IMG/VR virus record: IMGVR_UViG_3300030451_000383
Location: 23,071 to 47,788 of that record
DNA length: 24,718 bases
Origin: a virus
Direction: 5' to 3' (one strand)
Below the pieces are notes generated by a model. It searched no databases. It was not told the origin of the DNA and was given only the letters and a program-made list of their open reading frames with translations. The position numbers were made by a program, and so were the translations under genes. Shown one piece after another: positions 1-8,450 of this stretch; the stretch's first letter is position 1, and each line of letters starts with the position of its first letter.

Positions 1-200
1 AATCTTTACAGAGTCTCCATAAGCAGATATTTCACCAGCATAGTCGGTGTTTGTAATAGCTTCTACTACTGAACTCTTCCTAAAAAAGTTTAAAACCTTT
101 TTAGAATAAATACTAGGTAGGAAGAAACTATTAGTTTGTCCACTTACAGAGTTTGCAAAGTTAGCATTAGTATCGGTTGAGGGTTCAAAATATTGAGCCA
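1..200 (-). CDS. Major capsid protein, N-terminal part (cut by window edge)
   Basis: Reading leftward from the ATG at 200 gives 66 residues starting MAQYFEPSTDTNANFANSVS and continuing off the window. The segments FLPSIYSKKVLNFFRKSSVV and EAITNTDYAGEISAYGDSVK resemble the N-terminus of HK97-fold major capsid proteins of marine podoviruses, from memory of that family. An AAAGGAGAG ribosome site lies about 7 bases before the ATG. It directly follows the scaffold gene, the usual scaffold-capsid order. The protein would form the icosahedral shell. The C-terminal bulk lies outside the window, so length and fold cannot be checked. Confidence 0.85.
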
Positions 201-228
201 TGATACTCTCTCCTTTAAGTTATAATAG

Positions 229-1113
229 TTATTTTATGATTCTGCCTTCTTGCATAGCGTTTGAAATTTCCTCTTCGTACTTATCAAACTCATCCATACT
301 TAAAGCAGCAATCTCCCTTTCGGACCAAACTTTTGCTTGTTTAGGTTCAACACTTGTTGTTTTAGTTGATACCATATCAGCAGCAGATTGTGTCCTAGAA
401 ACTGACTTAGTCTCTTTAGGAATACCCATGCCTATATCTCTTTTAAATAAATCTAAAGCTCTTGAAGCTAAATCGGCATCATTAGCATTTTTATATACCC
501 AATCTTGGATAGCTAAAGGTTGCTGTTTTGCCCACTCATGAAAATCATCGCTGTTTTTAATATCTTCAAAATCAGGATGTCTATCCATTAATCTTTTTTC
601 TGCATCTTGTCGTATTAACTGATTTTCTCTTTCTTGAAGTTTACTAAGGCGTTCTTCTAGAACTTTTGCTTTAGACTCCGATTGCATATGTGCAACAGTT
701 TCTACAACTTCATAAACATCAGGATAATTATTTTTAAACTCTTCTAGTTCTTCTACAGTTTTTGGAGCTTTATATTCAGTTCTATTTTTAGTAGCTTCTT
801 CTAAAAGTTCCTGTTCTCTAGTTTTAAACTCATTAAGTTTATAATCATAATGTTTTTTTAAATCATCATAACGCTTTTTGTAATTTGGTCTTTTATAAGG
901 AGTATCTTTTTTAGACTCCAAACCATTTACATCAACATTATCAGGATTGACTGCTTCTTCTATACTATCAGATTTAAATAATTTATTTTTATCTTCTGGT
1001 TTATCAAAATACAGTCCTTCTGCAGATTCAAAAGATTTTATATCTTCATTATGCCAAGATTTATTTTTATTATAAGGATTTGGCGTTTCCTCTTTTTGGA
1101 CTTCATTAGTCAT
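229..1113 (-). CDS. Scaffolding / capsid assembly protein
   Basis: 294 residues, very hydrophilic and charged, without membrane segments or cysteines. A Lys/Glu-rich helical, coiled-coil-like middle (about residues 75-175, with KKRYDDLKKHYDYKLNEF and VLEERLSKLQERENQL) is followed by a Ser/Thr-rich linker and a C-terminal helix (WSEREIAALSMDEFDKYEEE). This composition and the position immediately before the capsid gene fit a scaffolding protein that organises procapsid assembly and leaves before or during DNA packaging. The start has a good AGGAG site about 8 bases upstream. The call rests on architecture and position rather than a catalytic motif. Confidence 0.75.
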   Translation of the reverse strand: MTNEVQKEETPNPYNKNKSWHNEDIKSFESAEGLYFDKPEDKNKLFKSDSIEEAVNPDNVDVNGLESKKDTPYKRPNYKKRYDDLKKHYDYKLNEFKTREQELLEEATKNRTEYKAPKTVEELEEFKNNYPDVYEVVETVAHMQSESKAKVLEERLSKLQERENQLIRQDAEKRLMDRHPDFEDIKNSDDFHEWAKQQPLAIQDWVYKNANDADLASRALDLFKRDIGMGIPKETKSVSRTQSAADMVSTKTTSVEPKQAKVWSEREIAALSMDEFDKYEEEISNAMQEGRIIK

Positions 1114-1245
1114 TTTCTTTCTCCTAGTCAGGGCTTCATTAACAAGGTAGCTGCGTTGTCGACATGCAGGGCTTGTCTTGTAAAGGTCGCCTCAAGGGTT
1201 ACAATATGATAGAGTGCCTACGCTAATAGGGTAGCTCTATCGCTT
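1114..1245 (-). promoter_or_regulatory. Intergenic leader with stem-loop before scaffold and capsid genes
   Basis: This 132-base gap is the longest in the left arm. It contains a strong imperfect hairpin at 1208-1241: GATAGAG pairs with CTCTATC, and after a three-base bulge CTAC pairs with GTAG. It is not followed by a T-run on the minus strand, so it does not look like an intrinsic terminator. Two direct copies of CAGGGCTT lie at 1129-1136 and 1167-1174. A likely role is RNA processing, message stability or translation control of the highly expressed scaffold and capsid genes; that is inference. Confidence 0.45.
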
Positions 1246-3603
1246 TTAGCTACGGACATAATCATTTTGGACATTAGGATTAACCATATTACCTTTTATT
1301 GTTTTAGACATTTCATCTTCTTTAAGTACATTAGTACCTTGGTTGACTACTTGTGGTTTAGCAATATCAGATAATATTTGTTTTTCCCCACTATCCATAT
1401 GAGGAGTACCTCCGTGCATCATTTCTTGTCTTCCATCTGCAGCAGCTTCAGCTTCTTTCATCATAGACATTAGTTTGTCTTCTCCGATTTCTTTTACAGC
1501 TTTTGCAGTAAAGACAAATTCTCCATCAGACAACCTTGCAGGTATGCTGTCAGAGACTCCTGAACCCGGTCCTTCAACAGGACCAGACCCAGCAAATTCT
1601 TGTGCTACATCTATTACTTTATCAAATAACATTTGTAGCTCTTTATCTTTTTCTAGTTTGGACATAAGCATATCTTCTTCTTCATCATTTAATGCTTCTT
1701 CCATAATAAATTGTGTGTAGTTATCTTCCATTTTTTCATCAGATTCCATAGGTTCTACATTCATAACCATCATCATTTGGTCATCCATAGAACCACCATC
1801 TTCATAACCCATTCTTTCAACTACTTCAGGTACTTCTTTTCTAAGAGCTTCTATTCCCGGACCACCCTCTTTCATGTTTAGTCTATCATACTCTTCAAAT
1901 ATTTCATCTTGAGTCATTTTAGGATTTGCTACATCAATATCTGTTCTATAAATATCAATTAACTTTTTAGCATCTTTTTTAGTATAACCACTAGCTACTA
2001 AAAACATTTCAACATTTGCAACATCTTCTCCATCATCTAACATTTTTATAGCATCTTCCATGTCTATAGTACCTCTACTTGCCATGTCAGTTGAGTCATC
2101 TAAAAGAGATTCAGGACCTTCTTTTTCTCTTAATTTAGCTTTGTTTTTTTCTGCTCGTTTAATAAATTTTTTAACTATTGAACCTAAAGCATAAGATGCT
2201 CTGCCACCTTCAGCAAATCCTTCATCATCTCCAAATCTATTAATTCCTTCTTTTCCTCTAGGAGCAGTTCCTTCTCTTAATACTTTTAGTTCATCTTGAA
2301 GAGATACTAAATATTCACCATCCATACGAAGACTTTCTCTTAAAAATTCTAATTCTTCAGGATTCATGTTTTTATTTTTTCTAGCTTTTTTTAATTCTTT
2401 TCTAAGCTTTTCTGTTTCTCTTAAAGTTCGGTCATATTCCCTTTCAAGTTTTCTAATTTGTGCTGTTCTTGAACCAGCTTCAAATCCTCTTTTAACAATT
2501 CTACCTATTGCAAAAGGTTCTCTTCCTAATAAACCACCTTCATTATTTCTTATTCTTTCCATAATATTTTCAGCACTTGGTTTTACTCCTAACTTTTTTA
2601 ACATAGTTTCTACATCATCTATTTCAAAATCTACACTTAGAATTCTATCTTCTATTTCTAATACTTCATCGTTAAATAGAGCTTTTGTTCTAGGAATACC
2701 TAATTCTTTTATTTTACGCCTTTTTTCATCTTCAAGACTTCTTCTTATTTGAATTAAATTGTCCATTTCATCTTCAAGTTCAACTATTTCTTCTCTAAAT
2801 GATTTGTCTTGAACTTTTGAATCTTTTGTTTTTTTAGGCATACTTTTCATTTTCTTAAGTGCTTTTGAAGCTATTGAGCCTAATGCAAAAGATTCTCTTT
2901 CTAATATACCACCCATATTTTTTTTCATTTTTGAATTTACTCCTTTTTCTTCTAATATATTTGTTAAATTATCAAGTTCAGAATTAATGTCAAAAATTTC
3001 ATCTTTAGAATCTTGTAAATCTTCTAATAATTTATTTTTTTCTTTTGTAGTTATATTTTTTTTATTTAATTCTTTATTTAATCTTATTGTTTCTTTTTTA
3101 GCTTTTTCTCTAAGTTCATATAAACTTTCCATTTCACCTTCAAGATAAGCTATTTGTTTACTAAGTGGCTTATCTCCCATTCTCTCATAATGTATTGAAT
3201 TAATATAATCCCTTAAATGATTTACACCTTTTTTAGCCATTGAACCTAATGCAAAAGATTCTCTTTCTAATAAACCACCAGAAAATTCTGGTCTTCTACC
3301 ACCGGGAGAATAATTTCTAATAGCCTCTAAACTTTCTTCTAGCGTTACTATCATTTCTGTATCGCTTCTTATTTTCTTTTTTAAAGATTGTAGTTCTTTT
3401 TGAGAACCAGTTTTTTTTAATTCATCAAGTTTAGCTAAATCTTCCATATGTTCTTTCATATATGTGTCTAGTTGTTCTGATAAATCAGCTTCCATTTTAG
3501 CTCTTCCGGGTGCTTTAGTTGCACCTTTTCTAAGCTTTAAAAGACCTGCAGCTTTTTGAGCTAATGCACCTACTGCATATTTTTTTCTGTCATCTTTTAA
3601 CAT
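1246..3603 (-). CDS. Large coiled-coil repeat protein, putative virion or internal protein
   Basis: 785 residues between the portal-side small genes and the scaffold. A short motif recurs five times: KYAVGALAQK near residue 8, ESFALGSMAKK near 115, ESFALGSIASKA near 236, EPFAIGRIVKR near 362 and ASYALGSIVKK near 469. The copies are separated by about 105-125 residues of heptad-like, Lys/Glu-rich helix. The C-terminal part (about 676-715) carries a Gly-Pro hinge and SDSIPARLSDGEFVFTAKAV, a segment I recall from marine phage structural-region proteins of unknown function. The start has AAGGA about 10 bases upstream. It may be an ejected internal protein or a connector component; no enzyme motif is seen. 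Confidence 0.6.
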   Translation of the reverse strand: MLKDDRKKYAVGALAQKAAGLLKLRKGATKAPGRAKMEADLSEQLDTYMKEHMEDLAKLDELKKTGSQKELQSLKKKIRSDTEMIVTLEESLEAIRNYSPGGRRPEFSGGLLERESFALGSMAKKGVNHLRDYINSIHYERMGDKPLSKQIAYLEGEMESLYELREKAKKETIRLNKELNKKNITTKEKNKLLEDLQDSKDEIFDINSELDNLTNILEEKGVNSKMKKNMGGILERESFALGSIASKALKKMKSMPKKTKDSKVQDKSFREEIVELEDEMDNLIQIRRSLEDEKRRKIKELGIPRTKALFNDEVLEIEDRILSVDFEIDDVETMLKKLGVKPSAENIMERIRNNEGGLLGREPFAIGRIVKRGFEAGSRTAQIRKLEREYDRTLRETEKLRKELKKARKNKNMNPEELEFLRESLRMDGEYLVSLQDELKVLREGTAPRGKEGINRFGDDEGFAEGGRASYALGSIVKKFIKRAEKNKAKLREKEGPESLLDDSTDMASRGTIDMEDAIKMLDDGEDVANVEMFLVASGYTKKDAKKLIDIYRTDIDVANPKMTQDEIFEEYDRLNMKEGGPGIEALRKEVPEVVERMGYEDGGSMDDQMMMVMNVEPMESDEKMEDNYTQFIMEEALNDEEEDMLMSKLEKDKELQMLFDKVIDVAQEFAGSGPVEGPGSGVSDSIPARLSDGEFVFTAKAVKEIGEDKLMSMMKEAEAAADGRQEMMHGGTPHMDSGEKQILSDIAKPQVVNQGTNVLKEDEMSKTIKGNMVNPNVQNDYVRS

Positions 3604-3605
3604 AA

Positions 3606-3782
3606 TTATTTATCCTTTGCTTTTCCTATATTTAAAGCAAACCAATCAATAATTTTATAAGCTTTACTTACTAAATTATCATCATGTGGTGTTGGTGTTA
3701 ATGCAGCAATCATTGAACAGATTGAAACTATCCATGGTACTACTCCTACTATTTTTAAAATTGTATCTAATAAATCTAACAT
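3606..3782 (-). CDS. Small membrane protein (58 aa), possibly holin-like
   Basis: 58 residues with one clear hydrophobic helix (about residues 11-29, VGVVPWIVSICSMIAAL), then TPTPHDD and a C-terminal amphipathic helix ending in GKAKDK. The ATG overlaps the stop of the upstream 76-residue gene (TAATG), and GAGGAG lies about 6 bases before it. The segment ALTPTPHDD...IIDWFALNIGKAK resembles small conserved phage proteins from structural regions. The size and single membrane span leave a holin or another lysis role possible, but nothing proves it. It sits between the portal and the coiled-coil repeat protein. Confidence 0.75.
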   Translation of the reverse strand: MLDLLDTILKIVGVVPWIVSICSMIAALTPTPHDDNLVSKAYKIIDWFALNIGKAKDK

Positions 3783-4012
3783 TATATCTCCTCTTTTCTG
3801 TTGATTGCTTCTTTAATTTCTAAACTTAAGTTATCCAACCTGCCCAGTAAATTCAGCTTCCCCTGCAACCGGTACATTTCCTGTTCCGATGTTGCCACCA
3901 CCAGTTCCTGTAACGCCAAGTTCTTGAGGTTGTTCAGGTGTTCCTTGTAATCCTCCCATTGGGGATGGTTGACCACCGGGTTGAGCTTCATTGCCATTTT
4001 CTTGTCCAGCAT
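3782..4012 (-). CDS. 76-aa protein overprinted on the portal C-terminus
   Basis: A 76-residue reading frame begins inside the portal gene, shares 182 bases with it in another frame, and ends in a TAATG overlap with the 58-residue membrane protein gene. The product has a family-like look: HPQWEDYKEHL, then a helix with ATSEQEMYRLQGKLNLLGRL. I recall small phage proteins next to portal genes with a similar 'HPxWxxYKxxL...YRLQG' pattern. AGGAA lies about 8 bases before the ATG. The shared stretch is visibly richer in G and C than its surroundings, and the portal tail it overlaps is low-complexity Gly/Pro, as expected when one frame constrains the other. Function unknown; perhaps a portal or head accessory protein. 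Confidence 0.75.
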   Translation of the reverse strand: MLDKKMAMKLNPVVNHPQWEDYKEHLNNLKNLALQELVVATSEQEMYRLQGKLNLLGRLDNLSLEIKEAINRKEEI

Positions 4013-5999
4013 TTTGCATTCCTATTATTTGTGCCATAATAGCTGCTTCTTCAGGGTCATTGAGTATTTCATCAGGGTCTAAATCTAAGCTATAGGCTAG
4101 TTCACTTACGAGTTTAGAAATTTTAACAAATGGTGCGATAGCTGGACTTTGTGCAGTTTGTAAGAACATAGTCAATCTTTGACTTCGTACTTCTTTTTGC
4201 ATCAAGCTATTTGTACCAGTAGCTTTAACTTCTAAATCACCTTCAATATCTAATTCACCTTCATGAAATTGCATATTCCATTGAAAGTAAGATTCTCCAA
4301 GTGGCTTTAATAAAAAGTCATCAAGGTTTTTGATAACAGTTTTAATATTTAAACTAGATGCTCCAAGTAACATTGACATACCAGAAGCAGTTCTTGTCAT
4401 ACTTTGTACTCCTGTTTGTCCATGTGAGTAACTTGGTATTCCAGTTTGTTCATCTGCAAGTTGTCTAAACTTGTCAAACATCATTAAATTTTCTTGTGAT
4501 GTATTAGGAAACTTTAAACCATGTATAGCTTGTCCGGGCATTCCTGCTTGTCTTCTAAATATTTTACCCGGATATATTTCCATACTTTGTCCACCAACTA
4601 AAGCAGACTCATCTACATCAAATACTAACGAACCTGACATTGCTAGATTATCAATAGCCATTCTTGCATGACCATTCATAATCTGTTGTGAATCATCCAT
4701 ATTTTCTGCTACACCAATACCAAAAAAGTTATAAGGATTTCTTTCGTATGGGAAAGCATGATAAGGTATTCTGTATGGAGTAAATGGATTTATTACAGCT
4801 CTTAGTAGTTTAGTTCCACATATCCATGCATTTACTTGTACTTCATCTAAATCATCAACATCATCTGATAATTCTATACCAACTTCTCTTGCATATTCAG
4901 CATCCATAATACCCCAATATTCAAGAACTTCAAAGTTAGTTTGATAATCTTCTTCAGCTTTATTATCATCTCTAATAGCAGATTCATAATCTTTTTCAAC
5001 ATAGTTAGGACCTTGTTGAATACATTCACGAATTGCATCTTCATTAAAGTATGGCATATTTCGTAATTGTCTTAATTGACTACGATTCATTTTGTGCCTA
5101 TGTATTACATATTCACATTCTTCCATTGTTGTTGCTGAAGGGTCAGGATAAAAATCCCAACAACTTACAAACTCTATTCTTGGTACTCTTACTTCTAATG
5201 GATTATATGTTCTATTTCCATTTTCTCCAGCTTCCCATTTATGTAATTTTTTATTAAAATTAAATGGTCCTTTTACAATTCCTGTACCTATTAAAGCAGA
5301 TTCTAAAAGAGCATTTCTTAATTCTGAATTACCATTTGATTCTTCTATTTGGTCATGGATAAGTTTTTCCATTCTTCTTGCAGATTTTTGTGCAGGAGAT
5401 AATTCTAAAGCTTTTGGGTCTGGGCTAGCTCCATTTGATAAAATACCTGCTTCTTCTGCTTGAACTTCAATAGGAGCTTCAAACATACCATTATAAAAGG
5501 TAGCTCCCGGTTTTAAAACTCTACCATCACCTTCATAACCAACATCATAAGGATTATCTATTCTATTTCCTATATCATCTGGTATTGATGTTTCTATATT
5601 AGGCGATGCATTATTTATATCTAAATGTGCTATATCTGTTTCGCCTTCTGGTATTTTAGTTTCGTTAATACCTATTGGAAATTTACCTGTACCAAATATA
5701 ACATCTACTAATTGTCCAAAAGCTGCTAATACTTTTGTTTTTGTAATTTTTACAAATACTCTAGATTTTTCTGATTCTCTAAATTTAACATTTTTAGCAT
5801 ATAAACCTCTATAGTTTTCGTATGCTTTTATCCATCTTTTTTCATTTATATCTCTAGCTGTTTCTGCTCTAGCATATCTACCATTTATAATACCAATAAG
5901 ATTTCTTTCTTGGTCTTCTTCTAATGCTAATGTTTTTCCAGCTTCGCCTTCTACTTCTTCGTAAATGTTGTCAGCGTTTAAAAATGTATTTTCTTCCAT
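3831..5999 (-). CDS. Portal protein
   Basis: 722 residues from the ATG at 5999. It should form the dodecameric ring at the capsid vertex through which DNA is packaged and ejected. Its size, its place right after terL, and segments such as ENMDDSQQIMNGHARMAIDN, YPGKIFRRQ and SMTRTASGMSMLLGASS (stem and wing region of podovirus portals) support the call. The C-terminal 60 or so residues are Gly/Pro/Gln-rich (for example QPGGQPSPMGGLQGTPEQP) and lie over another gene. I placed the start two bases after the terL stop; an in-frame ATG at 6020 would add seven residues. Neither has a good ribosome site, so translational coupling to terL is likely. Confidence 0.85.
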   Translation of the reverse strand: MEENTFLNADNIYEEVEGEAGKTLALEEDQERNLIGIINGRYARAETARDINEKRWIKAYENYRGLYAKNVKFRESEKSRVFVKITKTKVLAAFGQLVDVIFGTGKFPIGINETKIPEGETDIAHLDINNASPNIETSIPDDIGNRIDNPYDVGYEGDGRVLKPGATFYNGMFEAPIEVQAEEAGILSNGASPDPKALELSPAQKSARRMEKLIHDQIEESNGNSELRNALLESALIGTGIVKGPFNFNKKLHKWEAGENGNRTYNPLEVRVPRIEFVSCWDFYPDPSATTMEECEYVIHRHKMNRSQLRQLRNMPYFNEDAIRECIQQGPNYVEKDYESAIRDDNKAEEDYQTNFEVLEYWGIMDAEYAREVGIELSDDVDDLDEVQVNAWICGTKLLRAVINPFTPYRIPYHAFPYERNPYNFFGIGVAENMDDSQQIMNGHARMAIDNLAMSGSLVFDVDESALVGGQSMEIYPGKIFRRQAGMPGQAIHGLKFPNTSQENLMMFDKFRQLADEQTGIPSYSHGQTGVQSMTRTASGMSMLLGASSLNIKTVIKNLDDFLLKPLGESYFQWNMQFHEGELDIEGDLEVKATGTNSLMQKEVRSQRLTMFLQTAQSPAIAPFVKISKLVSELAYSLDLDPDEILNDPEEAAIMAQIIGMQNAGQENGNEAQPGGQPSPMGGLQGTPEQPQELGVTGTGGGNIGTGNVPVAGEAEFTGQVG

Positions 6000-6000
6000 A

Positions 6001-7797
6001 TTAATAACCAAATGTAGCATCTACAGGTTTATACATTTCACGCTTTAGTCCTCTAATTCTTTCTAATGGACTTTCCATTCTTGGTCTGCTCATAATCATA
6101 TAACGCAAAGCATCATAAGCATGGTCAGAAGCATGAGTATCTACATCTTCTGGGTTAGTTTTAGATAATGGTATTGACTGTAATTCTCTTATTAAGTTAG
6201 GACATGTATTAAATATCTGTAACTTAGGTCTACCATTTTCTCTAACTTTTAAATACTCGTGTACTTGTATTTTACCTTGTATTCTGTTCTTATCAGCTCT
6301 TCTTAATTTATGTCCAGCTCTGACAAGAGATTCTCCGACAGTAGGACCAGTTGTTCCTGTATTTGCCCATGCTGCAGTATCTAAAACACCACTAACAGAA
6401 AAAGGGTCTTCTGTCTCCATATCTGTTATTATACTAGCTAATTCAACACCTGTCAAGCCTTTTTTGTATAATTCTCTATAAATTATTAAAGTATTGTCAT
6501 TTATATCCATTATTCCCCATAAACAACAAGATTCTGAAGCATAACCATAGTCAATACCTTTTACTCTTTCCCAATGTAAAGGAAGTGCAAAAGGAGATAT
6601 AACATGTACACTAGGGTCAAATTCTGTAAAAGCTGCACCTTCTGCAACATCCCAATTACCTTCTAGTAATTGTTGTCTTTGTGTAGGAGGTAAAGATTTA
6701 AGCATTTGTTCATAAACTCCATCCTCTGCGAGGTATGGATTGTCTGCTAGTTTAGCTGGTATAAATTTTCTAGTTAACCCATCTTTGCCTATAAAACTTT
6801 TATTATATTCATTAGAATCTACATACCTTTTTTTAACCCAATGAGAACCTACACCACCGGGGTTAGCTGTACAGCGTAAATAAGTTTTTATTTCTGGGTC
6901 AGTAGTACGAAGTCTAGAAGCAAGATAGTTCCAACTAAACTCTGTAGGTAAGTGTGTTATTTCATCAAAGCCTATCCAACTATATGCTTGTCCTTGATAT
7001 CTATATACATCTGCATCTCTTTCTAAGAAACCAAACTCTATCTTTGCACCACTAGGAAAGTTCCATAGCTTTTCTACTTCTCTAAACTTAGCACCGGGAA
7101 ATGCTTGTGGGTATAGTTCACGAGACTTATCAATCATCTCACGAAGTTCTGGCATAGAACGCCTTAATATTAATGCTCTATGTGCTTTTTTGTGAGCATA
7201 GCGTAATGGGTCAACTAACATTGCATAAGATTTACCACCACCTGCTGCACCACCATAAAGTACATCTTTTTCATCAGCAGCTAAAAAGTCTGTTTGTGGA
7301 CCTTCATTAGCATGAAATATTACATTGTTTTCTTGTAATACTTCTTTAATAGAAGGAGATACTTGTTCTAACTGTTCATTAGTTACTATATTAGATGTAG
7401 TTTTTTCTGTAGCTTTTTTAAGTACTTCTTGTTCTGTTTTTATTTTAGATTCTTTATAAGCTATTTTCTTTTTTGCTTTTGCTAGTTCTTTTTTATCTCT
7501 AGCTAGTTTTTGTTTTCTTTTTTGTTCTGGTGAATACCTGTATTTTACTTTAGGTTGTGGAGCTTTTTGTACAATTTTAGATAATCCTACATGACTTATT
7601 TTTCTACCTGTTTCTTCTGTTATAAGTTCGGCTGCTTTTCTTAAAGAATATTCTTGATTAATTACAGATTGTATGTATTGATTGAGTATTTTTAATTCAG
7701 ATTCTATAGGTTTTAGATAACCTTTAATACTACTTAATTCATAACCAAAAGGTATAGTAACGCCTTTTTTCTTTATATAATTTTTAGGTATGGACAT
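6001..7797 (-). CDS. terL: Terminase large subunit with N-terminal HTH-like extension
   Basis: 598 residues. The packaging ATPase has Walker A GGAAGGGKS at 182-190, Walker B YSWIGFDEI with D278-E279, and coupling motif CTANPGG at 309-315. The nuclease domain starts with GIDYGYA (D416), continues with VLDTAAW (D473) and ends with HASDHAYDALRY (D558 region). It pumps and cuts the phage DNA at the portal. About 150 residues precede the ATPase: a possible helix-turn-helix (SLRKAAELITEETGRKISHV, residues 51-70) and a Lys-rich helix (about 90-130). That extension is longer than in many TerL proteins. The ATG overlaps the previous stop (TAATG). Confidence 0.95.
   Translation of the reverse strand: MSIPKNYIKKKGVTIPFGYELSSIKGYLKPIESELKILNQYIQSVINQEYSLRKAAELITEETGRKISHVGLSKIVQKAPQPKVKYRYSPEQKRKQKLARDKKELAKAKKKIAYKESKIKTEQEVLKKATEKTTSNIVTNEQLEQVSPSIKEVLQENNVIFHANEGPQTDFLAADEKDVLYGGAAGGGKSYAMLVDPLRYAHKKAHRALILRRSMPELREMIDKSRELYPQAFPGAKFREVEKLWNFPSGAKIEFGFLERDADVYRYQGQAYSWIGFDEITHLPTEFSWNYLASRLRTTDPEIKTYLRCTANPGGVGSHWVKKRYVDSNEYNKSFIGKDGLTRKFIPAKLADNPYLAEDGVYEQMLKSLPPTQRQQLLEGNWDVAEGAAFTEFDPSVHVISPFALPLHWERVKGIDYGYASESCCLWGIMDINDNTLIIYRELYKKGLTGVELASIITDMETEDPFSVSGVLDTAAWANTGTTGPTVGESLVRAGHKLRRADKNRIQGKIQVHEYLKVRENGRPKLQIFNTCPNLIRELQSIPLSKTNPEDVDTHASDHAYDALRYMIMSRPRMESPLERIRGLKREMYKPVDATFGY
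6428..6456 (-). promoter_or_regulatory. Perfect consensus sigma-70 promoter inside terL
   Basis: On the minus strand TTGACA (6456-6451), a 17-base spacer and TATAAT (6433-6428) match the consensus at all twelve positions. Transcription would start near 6421 and run toward portal, scaffold and capsid. It lies inside terL coding sequence, so it could be an internal booster for the structural genes or a coincidence of AT-rich codons. Confidence 0.5.
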
Positions 7798-8387
7798 TAA
7801 CTAATTTTAGCTTCTTTAACTAATTTTTCCATAAGTTCGCTTCGAGCATCTTTTGCTTCTTTTTTACTAGCATATCCATCAAGTGTTCCCTCTTCTATTA
7901 AAGGTAATAATTGTGATAAAGCTTCATCTCCATCAATAGCTTCGGCTGTTGTAAAACTAATAGTAGGCAGTATATAATATTTATCTTTATATTTTCCAAC
8001 TTCAGTTATTCTATTCCTAATCATTCTCCATAAACCTTTATCTGTTGCATTTTTAAGTTCTACATTTTCGTTATAAGCCATATTAAATTTAGGTTGAAAA
8101 TAATCCATATATAAATCATCAGTTGATTTTGTTCCTTGATTTAATTTTTTTCTTTTTCTTTTATGAAGTCCATGTTTAGCATGTTGTTTACCTGCTCTAG
8201 TAGCAGCTCGTTTCTTTTTATTAGCTCTTGCTAGTTTTGCTCTACCTTTTTTAGTAGATTTTAATCTTTTTATTTGTTCTTCCGGAGCATAAACTTCTCC
8301 AGTTTCACTAGACTTTTTACCACTAGGAGTTCTCCATTTTTGTTTAGTCCATTTTCTAAGACTTCGTTGTGATTTTCTTAAAGCCAT
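7797..8387 (-). CDS. Basic phage protein with TPSGKKSSETGE motif (DUF5872-like N-terminus)
   Basis: 196 residues in two parts. The first 80 are extremely basic (KWTKQKWRTPSGKKSSETGE, then KKGRAKLARANKKKRAATRA) and resemble the DUF5872-type segment of marine phages and some giant viruses, recalled from memory. The rest is an ordinary globular stretch (residues about 90-196). The basic part suggests DNA or RNA binding, perhaps in the virion. There is no ribosome site before the ATG, but a 23-codon frame overlaps the start and may couple translation. Its stop overlaps the terL start. Confidence 0.75.
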   Translation of the reverse strand: MALRKSQRSLRKWTKQKWRTPSGKKSSETGEVYAPEEQIKRLKSTKKGRAKLARANKKKRAATRAGKQHAKHGLHKRKRKKLNQGTKSTDDLYMDYFQPKFNMAYNENVELKNATDKGLWRMIRNRITEVGKYKDKYYILPTISFTTAEAIDGDEALSQLLPLIEEGTLDGYASKKEAKDARSELMEKLVKEAKIS

Positions 8388-8449
8388 TTTTTTATAAACG
8401 CATGTACTTTATCTAAAAATTTTTGTATGTATTGTAATATTATATTCAT
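8378..8449 (-). CDS. Possible 23-aa amphipathic peptide / coupling ORF
   Basis: A 23-codon frame bridges the stop of the 65-residue gene and the start of the 196-residue gene, overlapping the latter by 10 bases. The product (MNIILQYIQKFLDKVHAFIK and three more residues) would be one amphipathic helix. A GGAGG run lies about 11 bases before the ATG. It may act mainly by bringing ribosomes to the next gene, which lacks its own site. Evidence is limited to position, overlap and the ribosome site. Confidence 0.4.
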   Translation of the reverse strand: MNIILQYIQKFLDKVHAFIKKWL

Positions 8450-8450
8450 T

